Assembly: GCF_015207375.1 (NCBI RefSeq)
Contig: NZ_JADEWY010000009.1
Location: 17,624 to 81,623 of the forward strand
DNA from: Coleofasciculus sp. LEGE 07092
GTDB taxonomy: Bacteria > Cyanobacteriota > Cyanobacteriia > Cyanobacteriales > Coleofasciculaceae
Direction: 5' to 3'
DNA length: 64,000 nucleotides
Part shown: positions 43,869 through 52,794 of the stretch, in pieces
Layout of the letters: each line of letters begins with the position of its first letter
How positions within the stretch are numbered: position 1 is the stretch's first letter
Position numbers and translations under genes: made by a program
Notes under the pieces: generated by a model
Told to the model about the DNA's origin: nothing
Databases searched by the model: none
The model's input: the letters and a program-made list of their open reading frames with translations, nothing else

Positions 43869-44939
43869 ATGAAAGCATTAATGCCAAGAATAGAAATTGC
43901 CCTATCTCAAATACGGCATAATGCTCGGATACTATCTGAACTTTATGGGCAGAAAGGAATTTCCTTAATGGGAGTCTCCAAAGCAACACTAGGAGAGCCC
44001 TCCATCGCTAAGGCAATGATTCAAGGCGGAGTAAAATTCATTGCCGACTCTCGCCTTGAAAACATTCAAAAAATGAAAAATGCTGGAATTTTGACTCAGT
44101 TTATTCTTCTTCGTACTGCTTTTAGTCAGGCAGAATCTGTTATTACAAATGTGGATATTAGTCTCAATACAGAACTAGAGACTGTAACAGAACTTTCTCA
44201 TTATGCAAATGTACAGAATAAGCTTCATCAAATAATTATTATGGTAGAGTTGGGCGATCTACGAGAGGGAATACTTCCTTGTGATCTTTCCCAATTTGTT
44301 AAAAAAACTCTTGATCTATCCAATATCAAAATTATTGGAATTGGTTGCAATTTAGCTTGTTATGGCGGAATTAAACCAGATAACCAAAAAATGAGTGAAT
44401 TATCTCAATTAGCTAATGGTATCGAAAAAGAATTTCAGATTAATCTAGAAATAATTTCGGGTGGAAATTCGGCAAACTATGAATGGTATGAATCGGCACA
44501 ACAAGTCGGGAGAATTAACAACCTACGTTTAGGCGAATCAATTCTTTTAGGGTGTGAAACCGTCAATCGAAAAGCTATTCCAGGTTTGTATACCAGTGCA
44601 TTCAAGTTGATTGCTGAAGTGATCGAGTCAAAAGAAAAGCCATCTTTGCCATTTGGCGAAATCTGCCAGAATGCTTTTGGAAATGTTCCTACATTCCTAG
44701 ATAGAGGTATTCGTCGGAGAGTTATTATCGCTTTAGGAAGGCAGGACATTCTGGTATCTGGCTTAAAACCTAATAAGGATCTGGAAATATTAGGATCTAG
44801 CAGCGATCATGTTGTTCTCGACAGCAATAACTATGATTTAAAGGTTGGAAGTGAAGTGAAGTTTAACCTAGATTATGGTGCGCTTCTTTCGGCAATGACT
44901 TCTCCTTTTATTAAAAAACAATTTATAGGCTGTTCTTAA
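43869..44939 (+). CDS. PLP-dependent alanine/ornithine racemase family protein
   Basis: A 356-residue fold-type III PLP enzyme. The Schiff-base lysine is in SLMGVSKATLGEPSIA. The barrel continues with GGVKFIADSRLENIQKMKNA, VELGDLREGILP, IGCNLACYGGIKPD, ISGGNSANYEWY and LRLGESILLGCET, which is the alanine/ornithine racemase (Orr/YhfX-like) branch and not the classical Alr. The substrate could be ornithine, alanine or another amino acid. It follows the DUF1611 gene in the same AT-rich cassette, suggesting sequential racemisation and modification of an amino acid. Confidence 0.8.
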   Translation: MKALMPRIEIALSQIRHNARILSELYGQKGISLMGVSKATLGEPSIAKAMIQGGVKFIADSRLENIQKMKNAGILTQFILLRTAFSQAESVITNVDISLNTELETVTELSHYANVQNKLHQIIIMVELGDLREGILPCDLSQFVKKTLDLSNIKIIGIGCNLACYGGIKPDNQKMSELSQLANGIEKEFQINLEIISGGNSANYEWYESAQQVGRINNLRLGESILLGCETVNRKAIPGLYTSAFKLIAEVIESKEKPSLPFGEICQNAFGNVPTFLDRGIRRRVIIALGRQDILVSGLKPNKDLEILGSSSDHVVLDSNNYDLKVGSEVKFNLDYGALLSAMTSPFIKKQFIGCS

Positions 44940-44972
44940 ATTGCTCGTATTCAAGCATTACAGAATAACAGC

Positions 44973-45090
44973 TATCCCTCTTCTGTCACTTCCCGAAATT
45001 CTTACGAATTTCCGTCATTACAGCCAACTACACCTAATGGAAGAATCAGGGTTTGACCCCCATCTTTCGGAGTCTGACAGAAGAGGGATA
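44973..45090. mobile_element. 118 bp MITE, right copy (inverted relative to left copy)
   Basis: The ends are TATCCCTCTTCTGTCA and TGACAGAAGAGGGATA. The interior is the inverted counterpart of 42519-42636 with scattered mismatches. It begins 34 bases after the racemase stop. Together the two copies delimit a 2572 bp unit. Confidence 0.85.
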
Positions 45091-45204
45091 TTACTCAACA
45101 TTCTGACAATGCCAGTGCTTTCTGAGTAAGGATTAACCGCCCCAGTACTTTTCAGCCTCGGAATAGATTATAGTAGTTAACGTTACTTAACATTGGCGGC
45201 AACC

Positions 45205-46101
45205 ATGCAGGCAACCCCAGTTGCAGCAAACGTTCTTTTTCCCGGTACTTACTGGCAGTGGCGAGGACAGTCGATTTACTATGTCAAAGCTGGTGAAGGG
45301 CGATCGCATCGTCCTCCCCTGCTGTTAATTCACGGTTTTGGAGCGTCTACAGACCATTGGCGCAAAAATATTGCCGAACTACAGAATGATTTTGAAGTTT
45401 GGGCGATCGACCTGTTGGGGTTCGGACGTTCAGCAAAACCGGACTGGCAGTATGGTGGTGATTTGTGGCGAGATCAGTTGCACGACTTTATTACCCAAGT
45501 TATCGGTCAACCTGTGGTGTTGGCAGGAAATTCCTTGGGTGGCTATTCAGCGTTATGTGTCGCATCTCAGCGTCCCTCCTCTGCTGTGGGTTTGGTGTTG
45601 CTCAACAGTGCAGGTCCTTTTACCGATACCAAGGTTCCTAATCAACCTAATCCCTTGCAAAAATTCGTTAAGGATTTGATTCGCTCAACCTTACTGCAAC
45701 CTTGGGCAAGTTTTCTGCTATTCCAATACGTGCGGCAACGTGCAATGATTCGCAAAACACTCTCTCAGGTTTATCTTGATCAGAGTGTGGTGACAGACCA
45801 ACTGGTGGACGAAATTTATCGCCCTTCGTGCGATCGCGGAGCGCATAAGGTCTTTGCCTCCGTCTTCAAGTCACCCCAAGGGGAAAAAATTGACGTTCTC
45901 CTCGATCAGTTAACCTGTCCATTATTGCTGTTGTGGGGAGACGCAGACCCTTGGATGAATGCCAGAGAGCGGGGGGCAAAGTTCCGTCACTACTATCCTC
46001 AACTCACCGAACACTATCTCAGAGCCGGTCATTGTCCCCATGATGAAGTGCCAGACCAAGTTAATGCGCTTTTAAAGGAGTGGGTGCTTACTATTTGCTA
46101 A
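45205..46101 (+). CDS. Alpha/beta fold hydrolase
   Basis: A 298-residue protein from ATG 45205; a TTG four codons upstream is also possible. It shows the oxyanion motif LLIHGFGASTDHWRKNI, DLLGFGRSAKP, the nucleophile elbow AGNSLGGYSAL, the acid LLWGDADPWM and the histidine AGHCPHDEVPD. This architecture is shared by cyanobacterial chloroplast-type hydrolases near pigment metabolism, but no specific substrate can be named. It lies just outside the right MITE. Confidence 0.85.
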   Translation: MQATPVAANVLFPGTYWQWRGQSIYYVKAGEGRSHRPPLLLIHGFGASTDHWRKNIAELQNDFEVWAIDLLGFGRSAKPDWQYGGDLWRDQLHDFITQVIGQPVVLAGNSLGGYSALCVASQRPSSAVGLVLLNSAGPFTDTKVPNQPNPLQKFVKDLIRSTLLQPWASFLLFQYVRQRAMIRKTLSQVYLDQSVVTDQLVDEIYRPSCDRGAHKVFASVFKSPQGEKIDVLLDQLTCPLLLLWGDADPWMNARERGAKFRHYYPQLTEHYLRAGHCPHDEVPDQVNALLKEWVLTIC

Positions 46102-46147
46102 AAATAAAAATCTTGAATGAGTCGGGACACGGGTAGTATCGTAATCC

Positions 46148-46756
46148 TTGCAAAAACCACTATCGAAAACTGCTGTAGTAATCTGTCCCGGTATCCATGA
46201 CCCGCAGTTAACGCCGGAGTTTCTAGTCGGGTTGCAGCACTGCGCAATAGGAACTCTACCGAGTGATTGGATGCAGAGAGTATTGGTTTTTCCGGCTCAG
46301 GAGTATCCCGCGTATTCAGCGATTCACATTTTGGATTATTTACGGCGTCATATTGATTCTGATGATAGTCAGAGCGATCGCGTAACAACATCCCTTATTT
46401 TTATCAGCTTTAGTGCGGGAGTGGTGGGTGCAATGGGTGCAGCGTGGGGATGGCAGGCGTGTGGTGGAACGGTGAAGGCGTTTGTGGCGTTGGATGGTTG
46501 GGGTGTTCCCTTGTACGGAAATTTTCCCATTCATCGGCTCAGTCACGATTATTTTACTCACTGGAGTTCAGCACTATTAGGAGGAGGGGAGGATAGTTTT
46601 TATGCCGATCCCGCTGTTGAGCATTTGGAGTTGTGGGGAAAACTGCATAATTGTCAGGGGTGGTGGGTTCATCGGGTTGAAGGGGGTGTGGAACGACGGT
46701 ACATTACGGCGGCTGAGTTTATTGTGCAGTTGTTGGAGGGGTGTGGAGTGTGGTGA
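46148..46756 (+). CDS. Conserved cyanobacterial hypothetical protein, possible hydrolase fold
   Basis: A 202-residue protein from TTG 46148, with no strong ribosome site. It begins AVVICPGIHDPQLTPEFLVG, has a Ser-centred turn ISFSAGVVGAMGAAWGWQ resembling a lipase elbow, and later VALDGWGVPLYGNFPIHRLS. It may be a degenerate alpha/beta hydrolase family restricted to cyanobacteria. The function is unknown. It follows the preceding hydrolase by 46 bases on the same strand, so cotranscription is likely. Confidence 0.6.
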   Translation: MQKPLSKTAVVICPGIHDPQLTPEFLVGLQHCAIGTLPSDWMQRVLVFPAQEYPAYSAIHILDYLRRHIDSDDSQSDRVTTSLIFISFSAGVVGAMGAAWGWQACGGTVKAFVALDGWGVPLYGNFPIHRLSHDYFTHWSSALLGGGEDSFYADPAVEHLELWGKLHNCQGWWVHRVEGGVERRYITAAEFIVQLLEGCGVW

Positions 46757-46842
46757 GAAGAAGACTTCAAAATACAATCAATAAGGACAATGCTCTTTCC
46801 CCAATCCCTACCTTCAGTCAGTGAGTTCATCCACACCTTCCT

Positions 46843-47970
46843 ATGATGGAGTCGATTAATAAGCTTCCTCGCCAGTTCAGTATCGGGTTAATGTTCCCGA
46901 TTCTCTTTCTGAACGTTTGGCTTCTACTTCTGTTGGCTCGGCAGCTACAACCTCTGTCCAGCATTCTAATCACAGCGACTTTGATCGCATTTTTGCTAGA
47001 TTATCCTATTCGTTTCCTGCACCAACAGGGAGTCAACCGAGGCATAGCGGCGGGATTGGTGTTCCTGCTGTTTTTGCTAATCTTAAGCACCTTGGTACTA
47101 TTCTTGGGACCTCTCATTTTACAGCAAGCCAATGAACTGTTAACCCGGCTCCCGGAATGGATTAAGTCAGGTCAGCAGCAACTTCAAAGCCTTGAAAGTT
47201 GGGCAATTGCTCAACAATTACCGATTGATTTGAGCAACACCTACAATCAGCTAATTGGACGATTAACTAGTGTACTTCGCTCTCTTACCAGTCAACTGAT
47301 TAGCTTAATTTTCAATACCATTGGCAGTATTGTTAATGTTTTCTTGACGTTAGTGTTTTCCATCTTCCTGGTTTTGCGAGGAGAAAGCCTCTGGAATGGC
47401 ATTTTGAGCTGGCTCCCTGAGCAATGGAACCGTCAAATCCGCCAATCTCTGCCGTACAATTTCGAGCGGTTTATTGCCGGTCAAGTCATCTTGGCAACAA
47501 TAATCGGCGTTGCTCAGACAACGGCACAGTCAATATTGGGTATACCATTAGCTGAACTCTTTGGATTTGGAATTGGAGCAGCGAGTCTAATTCCCTTTGG
47601 TGGCACTACTACCATTGTTGTAGTGAGCTTGCTGCTTTCGCTCAACAACTTCTGGTTGGGGGTTAAGGTTTTAGTGGTAGCGATCGCAATTAATCAAATC
47701 TGCGAAAATGTCTTAGGTCCGCGCATTGTGGGGGAACTGACAGGACTCAATCCTGTATGGATGCTGATTTCCCTAGACCTTGGAGTTAAGCTTGGGGGAG
47801 TTCTCGGATTGCTCGTTGCTGTACCAATCGCCAGTTTTATCAAGGCAACCTTTGACACTATCCGAGCTTCTACATCTAGAACCCAGCCTACACTCATAAC
47901 CGCAGAAATTGCCCCAGACGCTGAAGGGAGTAATCAGACTCAAAGCTCAAGTTACAATTCACCAAATTAG
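46843..47970 (+). CDS. AI-2E family transporter (PerM/UPF0118)
   Basis: A 375-residue membrane protein with eight or so hydrophobic segments. The family marks include the central amphipathic region before VNVFLTLVFSIFLVLRGESL, and the C-terminal GIGAASLIPFGGTTTIVVVS, VLGPRIVGELTGLNPVWMLI and GGVLGLLVAVPIASFIK. Family members export autoinducer-2 or act as Na+/H+ antiporters, and the substrate here is unknown. It has its own ATG pair at 46843. Confidence 0.88.
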   Translation: MMESINKLPRQFSIGLMFPILFLNVWLLLLLARQLQPLSSILITATLIAFLLDYPIRFLHQQGVNRGIAAGLVFLLFLLILSTLVLFLGPLILQQANELLTRLPEWIKSGQQQLQSLESWAIAQQLPIDLSNTYNQLIGRLTSVLRSLTSQLISLIFNTIGSIVNVFLTLVFSIFLVLRGESLWNGILSWLPEQWNRQIRQSLPYNFERFIAGQVILATIIGVAQTTAQSILGIPLAELFGFGIGAASLIPFGGTTTIVVVSLLLSLNNFWLGVKVLVVAIAINQICENVLGPRIVGELTGLNPVWMLISLDLGVKLGGVLGLLVAVPIASFIKATFDTIRASTSRTQPTLITAEIAPDAEGSNQTQSSSYNSPN

Positions 47971-48026
47971 TAGAGATGTTGCAAGCAAAGTCTCTAGGTT
48001 AATTCCTAAGTCTTACCCTATTGATT

Positions 48027-49004
48027 TCAGTCGTGCCGCCATCGCTTAACCGCTTCTTGCAATCTTAGGGGCAACCCCCTGTCATATTGAGGATAAACAG
48101 GCAGGCGCGGCACCAATTCCCACCCCGCAGGTTCTAAGATTTCCTTTAATTCCTGAATGTGGAGATGGGAATAATCGGGATTCACTTCATCTTTGGGTAC
48201 AATTCCCCCCAAATCCCTAACTCCGGCATCCAAACAGGCAAGTAACCCCTGAGAGTCTGAGACTAAGTTTGGCGGAATTTGCAGGGTAATGTCTGATGGC
48301 AAAATGTGACGTGCTTTAGCAATAACATCGGGTAGCTGATGGGAGTTAAAGGCAGAAGCATCCCAGCTTTGCTGACTGCCGGGACTGTGAGGTTGTAGGA
48401 TAACTTCTTGGATGTTACCGTATTCAGAATGAAATCGAGCGATCGCCTCTAAGGTATCCCACCAATCCGCAGGTGTTTCCCCAATTCCCAGTAATAACCC
48501 TGTGGTAAAGGGAATTTCCAATTCTCCTGTCCAAGCTAGCTGTTGCAGACGCACCTCTGGTATTTTACTAGGAGCGTGACGGTGAACGGTTTGTAGCAGT
48601 TGAGGTGTGAGCTGTTCCAGCATTAACCCCATGGATACATTCACCTGTTTGAGCGATCGCATTTCCTCAAAACTCAACGGTCCGGCATTAGTATGGGGTA
48701 GAAATCCCATTGATAGCGCCAGTTCGCACAAGTCATAAATACGCTGAAACCAAGACTGACGCTGGGGTGAGTTGGGATGCACTTCACCACTGAGAATGAG
48801 AATTTCGCAGATACTCTGATTCTGAAGCAGTTTTAATGTCCGTTCAGCATCTGTCAACGTCAACCACGGGCTTTGACCTGGATCAGTGCGAAAATTGCAG
48901 TAGGTACAGCGATTAAAGCATTCGTAGGTGGGAACGAGGGTATAGGCAGGGCTGTAGGTAACGGTTCGGGAATCGGAAATGGGCTGGGGACTCTTGTTTT
49001 TCAA
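48027..49004 (-). CDS. cofG: 7,8-didemethyl-8-hydroxy-5-deazariboflavin synthase subunit CofG
   Basis: A 325-residue radical SAM enzyme. The cluster motif is CFNRCTYCNF (CX3CX2C) after YTLVPTYE. It is followed by ILILSGEVHPNSPQ, HTNAGPLSFEEMRSL, GLLLGIGET and QEVILQPHSPG, which are the CofG pattern. With CofH it makes the deazaflavin FO, which cyanobacteria use as an antenna in DNA photolyase. No cofH is in the window, so it must be elsewhere. Confidence 0.92.
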   Translation of the reverse strand: MKNKSPQPISDSRTVTYSPAYTLVPTYECFNRCTYCNFRTDPGQSPWLTLTDAERTLKLLQNQSICEILILSGEVHPNSPQRQSWFQRIYDLCELALSMGFLPHTNAGPLSFEEMRSLKQVNVSMGLMLEQLTPQLLQTVHRHAPSKIPEVRLQQLAWTGELEIPFTTGLLLGIGETPADWWDTLEAIARFHSEYGNIQEVILQPHSPGSQQSWDASAFNSHQLPDVIAKARHILPSDITLQIPPNLVSDSQGLLACLDAGVRDLGGIVPKDEVNPDYSHLHIQELKEILEPAGWELVPRLPVYPQYDRGLPLRLQEAVKRWRHD

Positions 49005-49040
49005 CTTATTGAGATTAGTTGAGATTAGTGAAAGATGTGA

Positions 49041-49118
49041 ATTGAAACGGACTAAAATTCTTATGCAGCCGTCATTCGACGACTTTAACTATGAGACAGT
49101 GGTTTTAACCACTGGCAG
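49041..49118. repeat. Palindromic mobile repeat, partial copy 3
   Basis: GGACTAAAATTCTTATGCAG and CTATGAGACAGTGGTTTTAA then CCACTGGC match the right-hand part of the repeat at 31565-31714. The left half is missing or diverged. Confidence 0.55.
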
Positions 49119-49204
49119 ACTTCTGCTTTCTGGCTGCTGCCAACTTTGGCAACAAATTCTCCCCCAAATGCTTCAAATCTTTATGTTGACATTGAAGCCT
49201 ATTC

Positions 49205-51151
49205 ATGTATAGCGATTTGAAAGTCCTGAGAACGACTTCTGTCTTAGTCGCCTCCTTACTCAGTCTACCAATCCCCAGCGCTTTTGCCTTTTCTGACACT
49301 CAAAGCCATTGGGCAAACAATTGTATTAATCAGATGACACCGCGCCAGCTCGTGAGTGGTTATCCAGATGGTAGCTTTCGCCCCAACTCCACCATTACCC
49401 GCGCCGAATTTGCCGTTTTGATGCTGAATGCTTTCCCAAATGCCCCAGTTAAGCGCAGTGGGATAGCCTTTAAAGATGTACCGTTTGGTTATTGGGCGCA
49501 TCGGGCTATTCAGGAAGCTTATCAACGGGGCTTCTTCTCTGGTTATCCCGGTGGAGTTTTTCAACCCAGCCAGCCGATTCCGCGAGTGCAGGCAATTGGG
49601 GTTCTGGCAGGGGCGAAGAATTACTCGATTCCTGACAACGCTCAAGGAACCCTACGGCAGTATTTTAATGATGCATCCCAGATTCCAGGATATGCCACGA
49701 ATGCGATCGCGGCAGCGGCGATTAATGCTATGGTTGTCAACTATCCCAATCTCAAGCAACTTCGACCGAATGAACGCGCCACGCGGGGAGAGGCAGCGGC
49801 GTTAATATGTCGAGCGTTAAATATCTATGCCGTACCGCCTCAGTATATTGCTGGTGTTGAGATACATCCCCAAGAAGTACGGACGTTACCGGGAGGACTT
49901 AATAGTGTACCTACCTTTAACAGCAACCATCCAGAACTGGTAGAAAGCGAAGGGATTTTGTTATCTACGTTTCCCTCAACAGGAATGCGAGTTCCCTCTG
50001 CTCACCTCAATTTTCCCTTTCAGGGACGATTCGATATCTTTAGCCATCACCTGGCTAGGGCGGAAACTCAGGCACAAACCCGTCCCTTTTACCAGGGAGT
50101 GATTGTCCATAATCCCAGCAGCAAACCTGTCACGGTGGAGGTATTACAAGCGGCAAGCTATCTCGGTAATCCTGATGCCCCGTTTAAGGATTTGCCGGAT
50201 ATGGTAGATAATGCCAATGGCACAGTCTATTCCGGTCCCGGTAGTCGCACGGTGAGTGATGTGCTACGGGGTATCCGCCATGAAAGTTTCCCTGCCAAGT
50301 TGGTACTGGAACCGGGACAAAGCCAAATGTTAATGAACCAGCCCATTCCAGTTAAACAGGCACCCGCATCGAATGGTCGTTCTACCCTGATGCGATTACA
50401 GAGTGACGGTGCGGTTTATGTCGCCAACTTAGCGATGAAAGCCCCCCAAACTTCTGATGGCATCTACCGAACCCCCACCTTAGAGGAATGGCAAAAGCTT
50501 TTATTAGAAGGGGAATTAGCCCAACCCCGTGGACTCAAACCCACTCCCCTCGATCCACCCAAAGAACCGACGATATTTGGTCGGGTGGCGGGTGTTTCTC
50601 AAGGAGCACAATGGTTGGCGCAGATTACGGATACATTGGGTTCTGATAATCTCAGAATTCCTCAACCAGGAGAATCGTTTTCCTACGTCCTAGGTACGCT
50701 GCATCTCGTTACTCTGAGTACGGGTCAAATTCAAAGTGCTAAGATGCTAGCCCGCTATCCCGATAGTGCTTACTATGCCCACAGCAATTACGGGGTGGAA
50801 TACAATTTGACGCTGCCGCTGAAGAATACCACAGGTCAACCCCAGACGGTGACAGTATCGTTACAAACACCATTGAAGGATGAGGGGGGTACAGATAGAT
50901 TGCTGTTTTTAAATCCTCAAGTTGACCAAGTATTCTTTCGAGGTACGGTGAGGGTAAGTTATGAAGATGACTTGGGAGAAAAACAAACCCGTTATGTGCA
51001 TTTGGTACAACGGCGGGGACAGCTTGGTAAGCCGTTAGTGACGCTGAATCTACCTCCACAAGCGCGGGCAGAGGTGAATGTTGATTTTATTTATCCGCCG
51101 GATTCGACTCCACCGCAGGTTTTGACGGTGAAGACATTAGACAGGGAATAA
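49205..51151 (+). CDS. SLH-domain protein with DUF3370
   Basis: A 648-residue secreted protein. A signal peptide (VLRTTSVLVASLLSLPIPSA-FAF) is followed by three S-layer homology repeats: HWANNCINQMTPRQLVSGYP with SFRPNSTITRAEFAVLM, YWAHRAIQEAYQRGFFSGYP, and a third ending ERATRGEAAALICRAL. After residue ~215 comes the cyanobacterial DUF3370 region (QEVRTLPGGLNSVPTFNSNH; FYQGVIVHNPSSKPVTVEVL; YAHSNYGVEYNLTLPL). The SLH repeats would tie it to cell-wall polysaccharide or the outer envelope. The role is unknown. Confidence 0.88.
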   Translation: MYSDLKVLRTTSVLVASLLSLPIPSAFAFSDTQSHWANNCINQMTPRQLVSGYPDGSFRPNSTITRAEFAVLMLNAFPNAPVKRSGIAFKDVPFGYWAHRAIQEAYQRGFFSGYPGGVFQPSQPIPRVQAIGVLAGAKNYSIPDNAQGTLRQYFNDASQIPGYATNAIAAAAINAMVVNYPNLKQLRPNERATRGEAAALICRALNIYAVPPQYIAGVEIHPQEVRTLPGGLNSVPTFNSNHPELVESEGILLSTFPSTGMRVPSAHLNFPFQGRFDIFSHHLARAETQAQTRPFYQGVIVHNPSSKPVTVEVLQAASYLGNPDAPFKDLPDMVDNANGTVYSGPGSRTVSDVLRGIRHESFPAKLVLEPGQSQMLMNQPIPVKQAPASNGRSTLMRLQSDGAVYVANLAMKAPQTSDGIYRTPTLEEWQKLLLEGELAQPRGLKPTPLDPPKEPTIFGRVAGVSQGAQWLAQITDTLGSDNLRIPQPGESFSYVLGTLHLVTLSTGQIQSAKMLARYPDSAYYAHSNYGVEYNLTLPLKNTTGQPQTVTVSLQTPLKDEGGTDRLLFLNPQVDQVFFRGTVRVSYEDDLGEKQTRYVHLVQRRGQLGKPLVTLNLPPQARAEVNVDFIYPPDSTPPQVLTVKTLDRE

Positions 51152-51204
51152 ATGCCCTGGCGGATTATGAGTGAATTATGAATGAATGTCACTGACTTAA
51201 GGAT

Positions 51205-51221
51205 GGTGGGCAGTGCCCACC
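51205..51221. terminator. GTGGGC palindrome between convergent genes
   Basis: GGTGGGC-AGT-GCCCACC is a perfect 7 bp hairpin in the 126-base space between the DUF3370 gene and mscS. GTGGGCAGTGCCCACC is also a widespread dispersed palindrome, so it may be a repeat used as terminator. Confidence 0.5.
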
Positions 51222-51277
51222 CTACGAATTTCCAAGGCTTTCAGCTATCATTTGACGCTTATTTCAGTGCCATTCAA

Positions 51278-52696
51278 TTATGAATGACTATCAGGCTTAT
51301 CCTTCCCTGAGTCGTGATTAGAAACGACCAACTCCAGCGTTGTGCGATCGCGGTCGGGATTAGCCCCTACACTGGGTTGGAGAGCAGAGTTGCGAAACAT
51401 TAAAGTATAGATATCGGTCGGCATTTCAACACCTGCCTCTTGTAGCGCTTCTTTGATTGCCTGAACCACATCAGAGGTCATGGTTAAAAAGCCTAATCGT
51501 CGTGAGTCTACCCAAAAGCGCACTTCTAAATTCACAGTGCTGGGTGCTAATTCCTGTACAAAAATTTCGGGAGATGGCTCTTTTTCTAACCCGTTGAAGG
51601 ATTCAAGAGTGCTTTTAATCACTTGTTTGGCTGAGGAGATATCGGCATCGTAATCAATGCCCACCATAATAGAACTGCGGCGACGGGGTGATGCGGTGTT
51701 GTTGATAATGCTGGCAGAAAAAACTTCTTGATTGGGAATATAGACCAACCGCCCATCATAGGTTCTCATTGTGGTTGCCCGTAGGTCAATCTGAGCGATC
51801 GTGCCTTCATAATCACCAATAACCACTTGATCGTTAATCGCAAAGGGTCGGGCAGCAAGCAAAATTACACCAGAAATGTAGTTACTCAAAACATCTTTAA
51901 GACTAAAACCAATTGCCACGCTGGTAAGTCCCAGTGCTCCCAACAGTGCGGCAAAGTCAAGTCCTAAGACTCCCAAGGCAATCACCGAACCTAGCACCCA
52001 GACACCCCCATAGCTGAGGCGTCCAATTAAAATTTCCGTGCTGCGATCGCCTTCTGTCCTTTGCGCCCATGTAAATGCGGCAAAACGTACCCCTTTCGCT
52101 ACTCCCCAGGTAATGGCAACTACCACCAATGCCCCTAACAAGGAAGGCAGGTTGGTTACAGTATCCCGCAAGAGTTGCCGCACCTCTCCGTAAAGGCGCT
52201 GTCCCACATCAATTGCTAGAGGTGGTTTTTCAATGGCTTGATTGAGTTGATTGCCCCACCTCTCAGCTAACGCTTCCAGTGATAAACCAAAGTCTTCGGC
52301 ATCTTGCTGAGTGACTGTCATCAAAACTCGGTTATTCAACCGCAATGTAGCGACTTGGCGGGGGTTGTCCGGTTTAACCACTACCCGTCCCAAGGTTTCA
52401 GATTGAGCTAAGAGACTGTTAATACGCCGATTGATAATGCTTGCCCGTTCTCTTGCCGTCAAGTCTTCAACGCTACCTACTTGAAAAATAGGTCTACCTC
52501 TGACTAAAACATCAGCAAAATAGACTCCCGTATCTGACTCACTTTCAGGGGTTGCACTCTGAGCCGCAGGCATCGGCAGTGCCTCTTCTTGGGCTATGCC
52601 CCTCGGAACAGCAACGAAAAATAGTCCAGTTACGCAGATGAACAGGGCAAACCAACGGGAATGTTTCCCTCGCCAGTGGTGAAGCAGGATTGTCAT
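51278..52696 (-). CDS. Mechanosensitive ion channel family protein (MscS-like)
   Basis: A 472-residue protein from ATG 52696. A signal peptide (WFALFICVTGLFFVAVPRGIA) leads to a periplasmic N-terminal domain of about 150 residues. Membrane helices follow (LLGALVVVAITWGVAKGV; GGVWVLGSVIALGVLGLDFA), and the pore helix is GALGLTSVAIGFSLKDVLSN. The MscS beta domain (PFAINDQVVIGDYEGTIAQI; YIPNQEVFSASIINNT) and C-terminal cage (NLEVRFWVDSRR) are intact. It would release osmolytes on hypo-osmotic shock. Confidence 0.92.
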   Translation of the reverse strand: MTILLHHWRGKHSRWFALFICVTGLFFVAVPRGIAQEEALPMPAAQSATPESESDTGVYFADVLVRGRPIFQVGSVEDLTARERASIINRRINSLLAQSETLGRVVVKPDNPRQVATLRLNNRVLMTVTQQDAEDFGLSLEALAERWGNQLNQAIEKPPLAIDVGQRLYGEVRQLLRDTVTNLPSLLGALVVVAITWGVAKGVRFAAFTWAQRTEGDRSTEILIGRLSYGGVWVLGSVIALGVLGLDFAALLGALGLTSVAIGFSLKDVLSNYISGVILLAARPFAINDQVVIGDYEGTIAQIDLRATTMRTYDGRLVYIPNQEVFSASIINNTASPRRRSSIMVGIDYDADISSAKQVIKSTLESFNGLEKEPSPEIFVQELAPSTVNLEVRFWVDSRRLGFLTMTSDVVQAIKEALQEAGVEMPTDIYTLMFRNSALQPSVGANPDRDRTTLELVVSNHDSGKDKPDSHS

Positions 52697-52794
52697 AGGA
52701 TTGTGAGTTTTAGCCTTGTGATACAAGTTTCGTCTCGTGGACGTATGTAGAGTAAGTTATCCACTACTGGTCTGACTTCTGGCTAAAGAGGTGA

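Noticed and set aside
49265..49645. 126-residue minus-strand ORF inside the DUF3370/SLH gene
   Set aside because: No family features and it fully overlaps a clearly conserved gene on the other strand.
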